Part shown: positions 63,484 through 64,000 of the stretch, piece by piece
Position numbering within the stretch: the stretch's first letter is position 1
Layout: each line of letters starts with the position of its first letter
DNA from: Arenicola marina
Lineage: Eukaryota; Annelida; Polychaeta; Arenicolidae
Assembly: GCA_964019135.1 (NCBI GenBank)
Contig: OZ025248.1
Span: 38,247,670-38,311,669 of the forward strand
DNA: 64,000 nucleotides
Reading direction: 5' to 3'
Program-made: the position numbers and the translations under genes
Notes under the pieces: model-generated
Told to the model about the DNA's origin: nothing
The model's input: only the letters and a program-made list of their open reading frames with translations
The model's database searches: none

Positions 63484-64000
63484 GACGAGTCGTTAGGTTC
63501 AGAGTGGTACAACATGACGAGTAAGTAGGTGCAGAGTGGTGCAACATGACGAGTTGGTAGAGGCAGAGTCTTGCCATATGACGAGTCGGTAGGTGCAATG
63601 TGGTACATGAAGAGTCGGTAGGTGCAGAGTGGTGCAACATGACGAGTCAGTAGGGGCAGAGTGGTACATTATAACGAGTCGGTAGGAGAGAGTGGTACAA
63701 CATAACGAGTCGGTAGGTGCAGAGTGGTACAACATGACGAGTAGGTAGATGCAAAGTGGTGCAACATGACGAGTTGGTAGGGGCAGAGTGGTGCAACATG
63801 GCGAGTCGGTAGGTGCAGAGTGGTAGAATATGACGAGTCGGTAGGTGCAGAGTGGTACAATATGACGAGTCGGTAGGTGCAGAGTGGTGCGTCATCATTC
63901 GGTAGGTGCAGAGTGGTAGAACATGACGAGTCGGTAGGGGCAGAGTGGTGCAACATGACGAGTCGGTAGGTGCAGAGTGGTGCAAGATGAAGAGTCAGTA

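Larger units (their letters stand above)
1..64000 (+). repeat. 32-bp satellite DNA array filling the window
   Basis: Every stretch reads as head-to-tail copies of a monomer of about 32 bp, roughly 2,000 in all. A clean copy is 4,057-4,088. It starts GACGAGTCGG, continues TAGGTGCAGAG, and ends in a variable tail such as TGGTACAACAT or TGGTGCAACAT. All copies keep the same orientation. The consensus has about 12 G, 5 C, 9 A and 6 T on the + strand, two CpGs, and palindromic tetramers TGCA, CATG and often GTAC. Variation lies mostly at GAGTCGG (GAGTTGG, GAGTCAG, GAGTAGG, GAATCGG), at TAGGTGCAG (TAGGGGCAG, TAGGACAG, TAGATGCAG, TAGAGGCAG) and in the tail (CAACAT, GAATAT, CAATAT, CATTAT, CAGCAT, GCGTCATCA). 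No gap of 300 bp or more lacks the repeat. The array starts and ends mid-monomer, so both edges are open. I do not recognise the family by name. Confidence 0.99.
33191..64000 (+). repeat. Satellite domain A2
   Basis: A-type markers return: TAGGGAAAGAG near 34,480, 37,515, 44,360, 45,310, 52,325, 55,455 and 61,213, and the AAACTGTTG tail pair near 34,549, 37,585, 44,433, 45,383, 52,393, 55,526 and 61,284. Organisation is again 316-bp 10-mers with 509/477-bp modules. It contains local tandem duplications (1,953, 568 and 788 bp) and, from 48,349, a long collinear copy of A1. It runs off the window end. Confidence 0.85.
61600..64000 (+). repeat. Further partial copies of the 10.2-kb block
   Basis: About 61,895-62,930 aligns to 57,220-58,255 (offset 4,675) and to 10,378-11,413 (offset 51,517). 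63,647-64,000 aligns to 61,647-62,000 at an offset of exactly 2,000 bp. The window therefore ends inside yet another repeat of the CATCATTCGG-bearing block. Confidence 0.8.

Noticed and set aside
1-64000. CRISPR array
   Set aside because: The repeat length of about 32 bp is suggestive, but monomers abut directly with no unique spacers and no cas genes, and repeats are far too variable and numerous.
1-64000. Telomeric or subtelomeric repeat
   Set aside because: No TTAGGG-like tandem tract is present. TTAGG occurs only as part of the GTCGTTAGGTGC monomer variant.
1-64000. Transposable element or viral relic within the array
   Set aside because: No target-site duplication, terminal repeat, coding domain or break in monomer phase that would mark an insertion was seen.
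1-64000. CENP-B box in the monomer
   Set aside because: The core TTCG....A..CGGG pattern does not occur in the consensus or the variants I read. A centromeric role is neither supported nor excluded by this.
1-64000. Strong G-quadruplex motif
   Set aside because: Runs of three or four G occur only within TAGGGG or TAGGG, one per monomer about 30 bp apart, too far for standard four-run motifs.

Overview
The entire 64 kb window is one uninterrupted satellite DNA array. I see no gene, RNA gene, transposon, viral relic, CRISPR array or unique sequence. The monomer is about 32 bp (a clean example is 4,057-4,088), about 53% G+C, G-rich on the + strand, and in the same head-to-tail orientation from the first base to the last. 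Both window edges fall inside the array, so its true ends and flanks are not visible. This suggests a eukaryotic heterochromatic, centromeric, subtelomeric or sex-/B-chromosome satellite. Nothing in the sequence identifies the species.

The monomers are not randomly mixed. Diverged types recur in a fixed order, giving a modular higher-order repeat (HOR) system. The main modules are a 10-monomer unit of 316 bp, a 16-monomer unit of 500 bp, and a linked 16-mer/15-mer pair of 509 and 477 bp. Length shifts come from 29-bp and 31-bp monomer types. These modules build super-units of about 3.1-3.3 kb.

Layout: (1) domain A1, 1-13,482; (2) domain B, 13,483 to about 33.2 kb, with its own markers (GGTACGACAG, TAGGCACAG), 500-bp units, and a 7,024-bp tandem duplication whose copies look identical; (3) domain A2, about 33.2-64.0 kb, in which 48,349-60,328 is collinear with A1 (1-13,486) apart from a few indels. 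A1, or the array it belongs to, therefore has a large-scale copy about 48 kb downstream. Smaller nested tandem duplications (412, 568, 788, 1,953, 2,178 and 3,260 bp) show repeated in-register exchange.

The many long reverse-strand reading frames (up to 721 codons) follow from the repeat. The monomer has no reverse-strand stop in any frame, has an ATG in nearly every copy, and its length is not a multiple of 3, so all three reverse frames spell the same rotating 32-residue peptide. I do not annotate them as genes. All alignments were done by eye; repeat counts, identities and exact breakpoints need computation.
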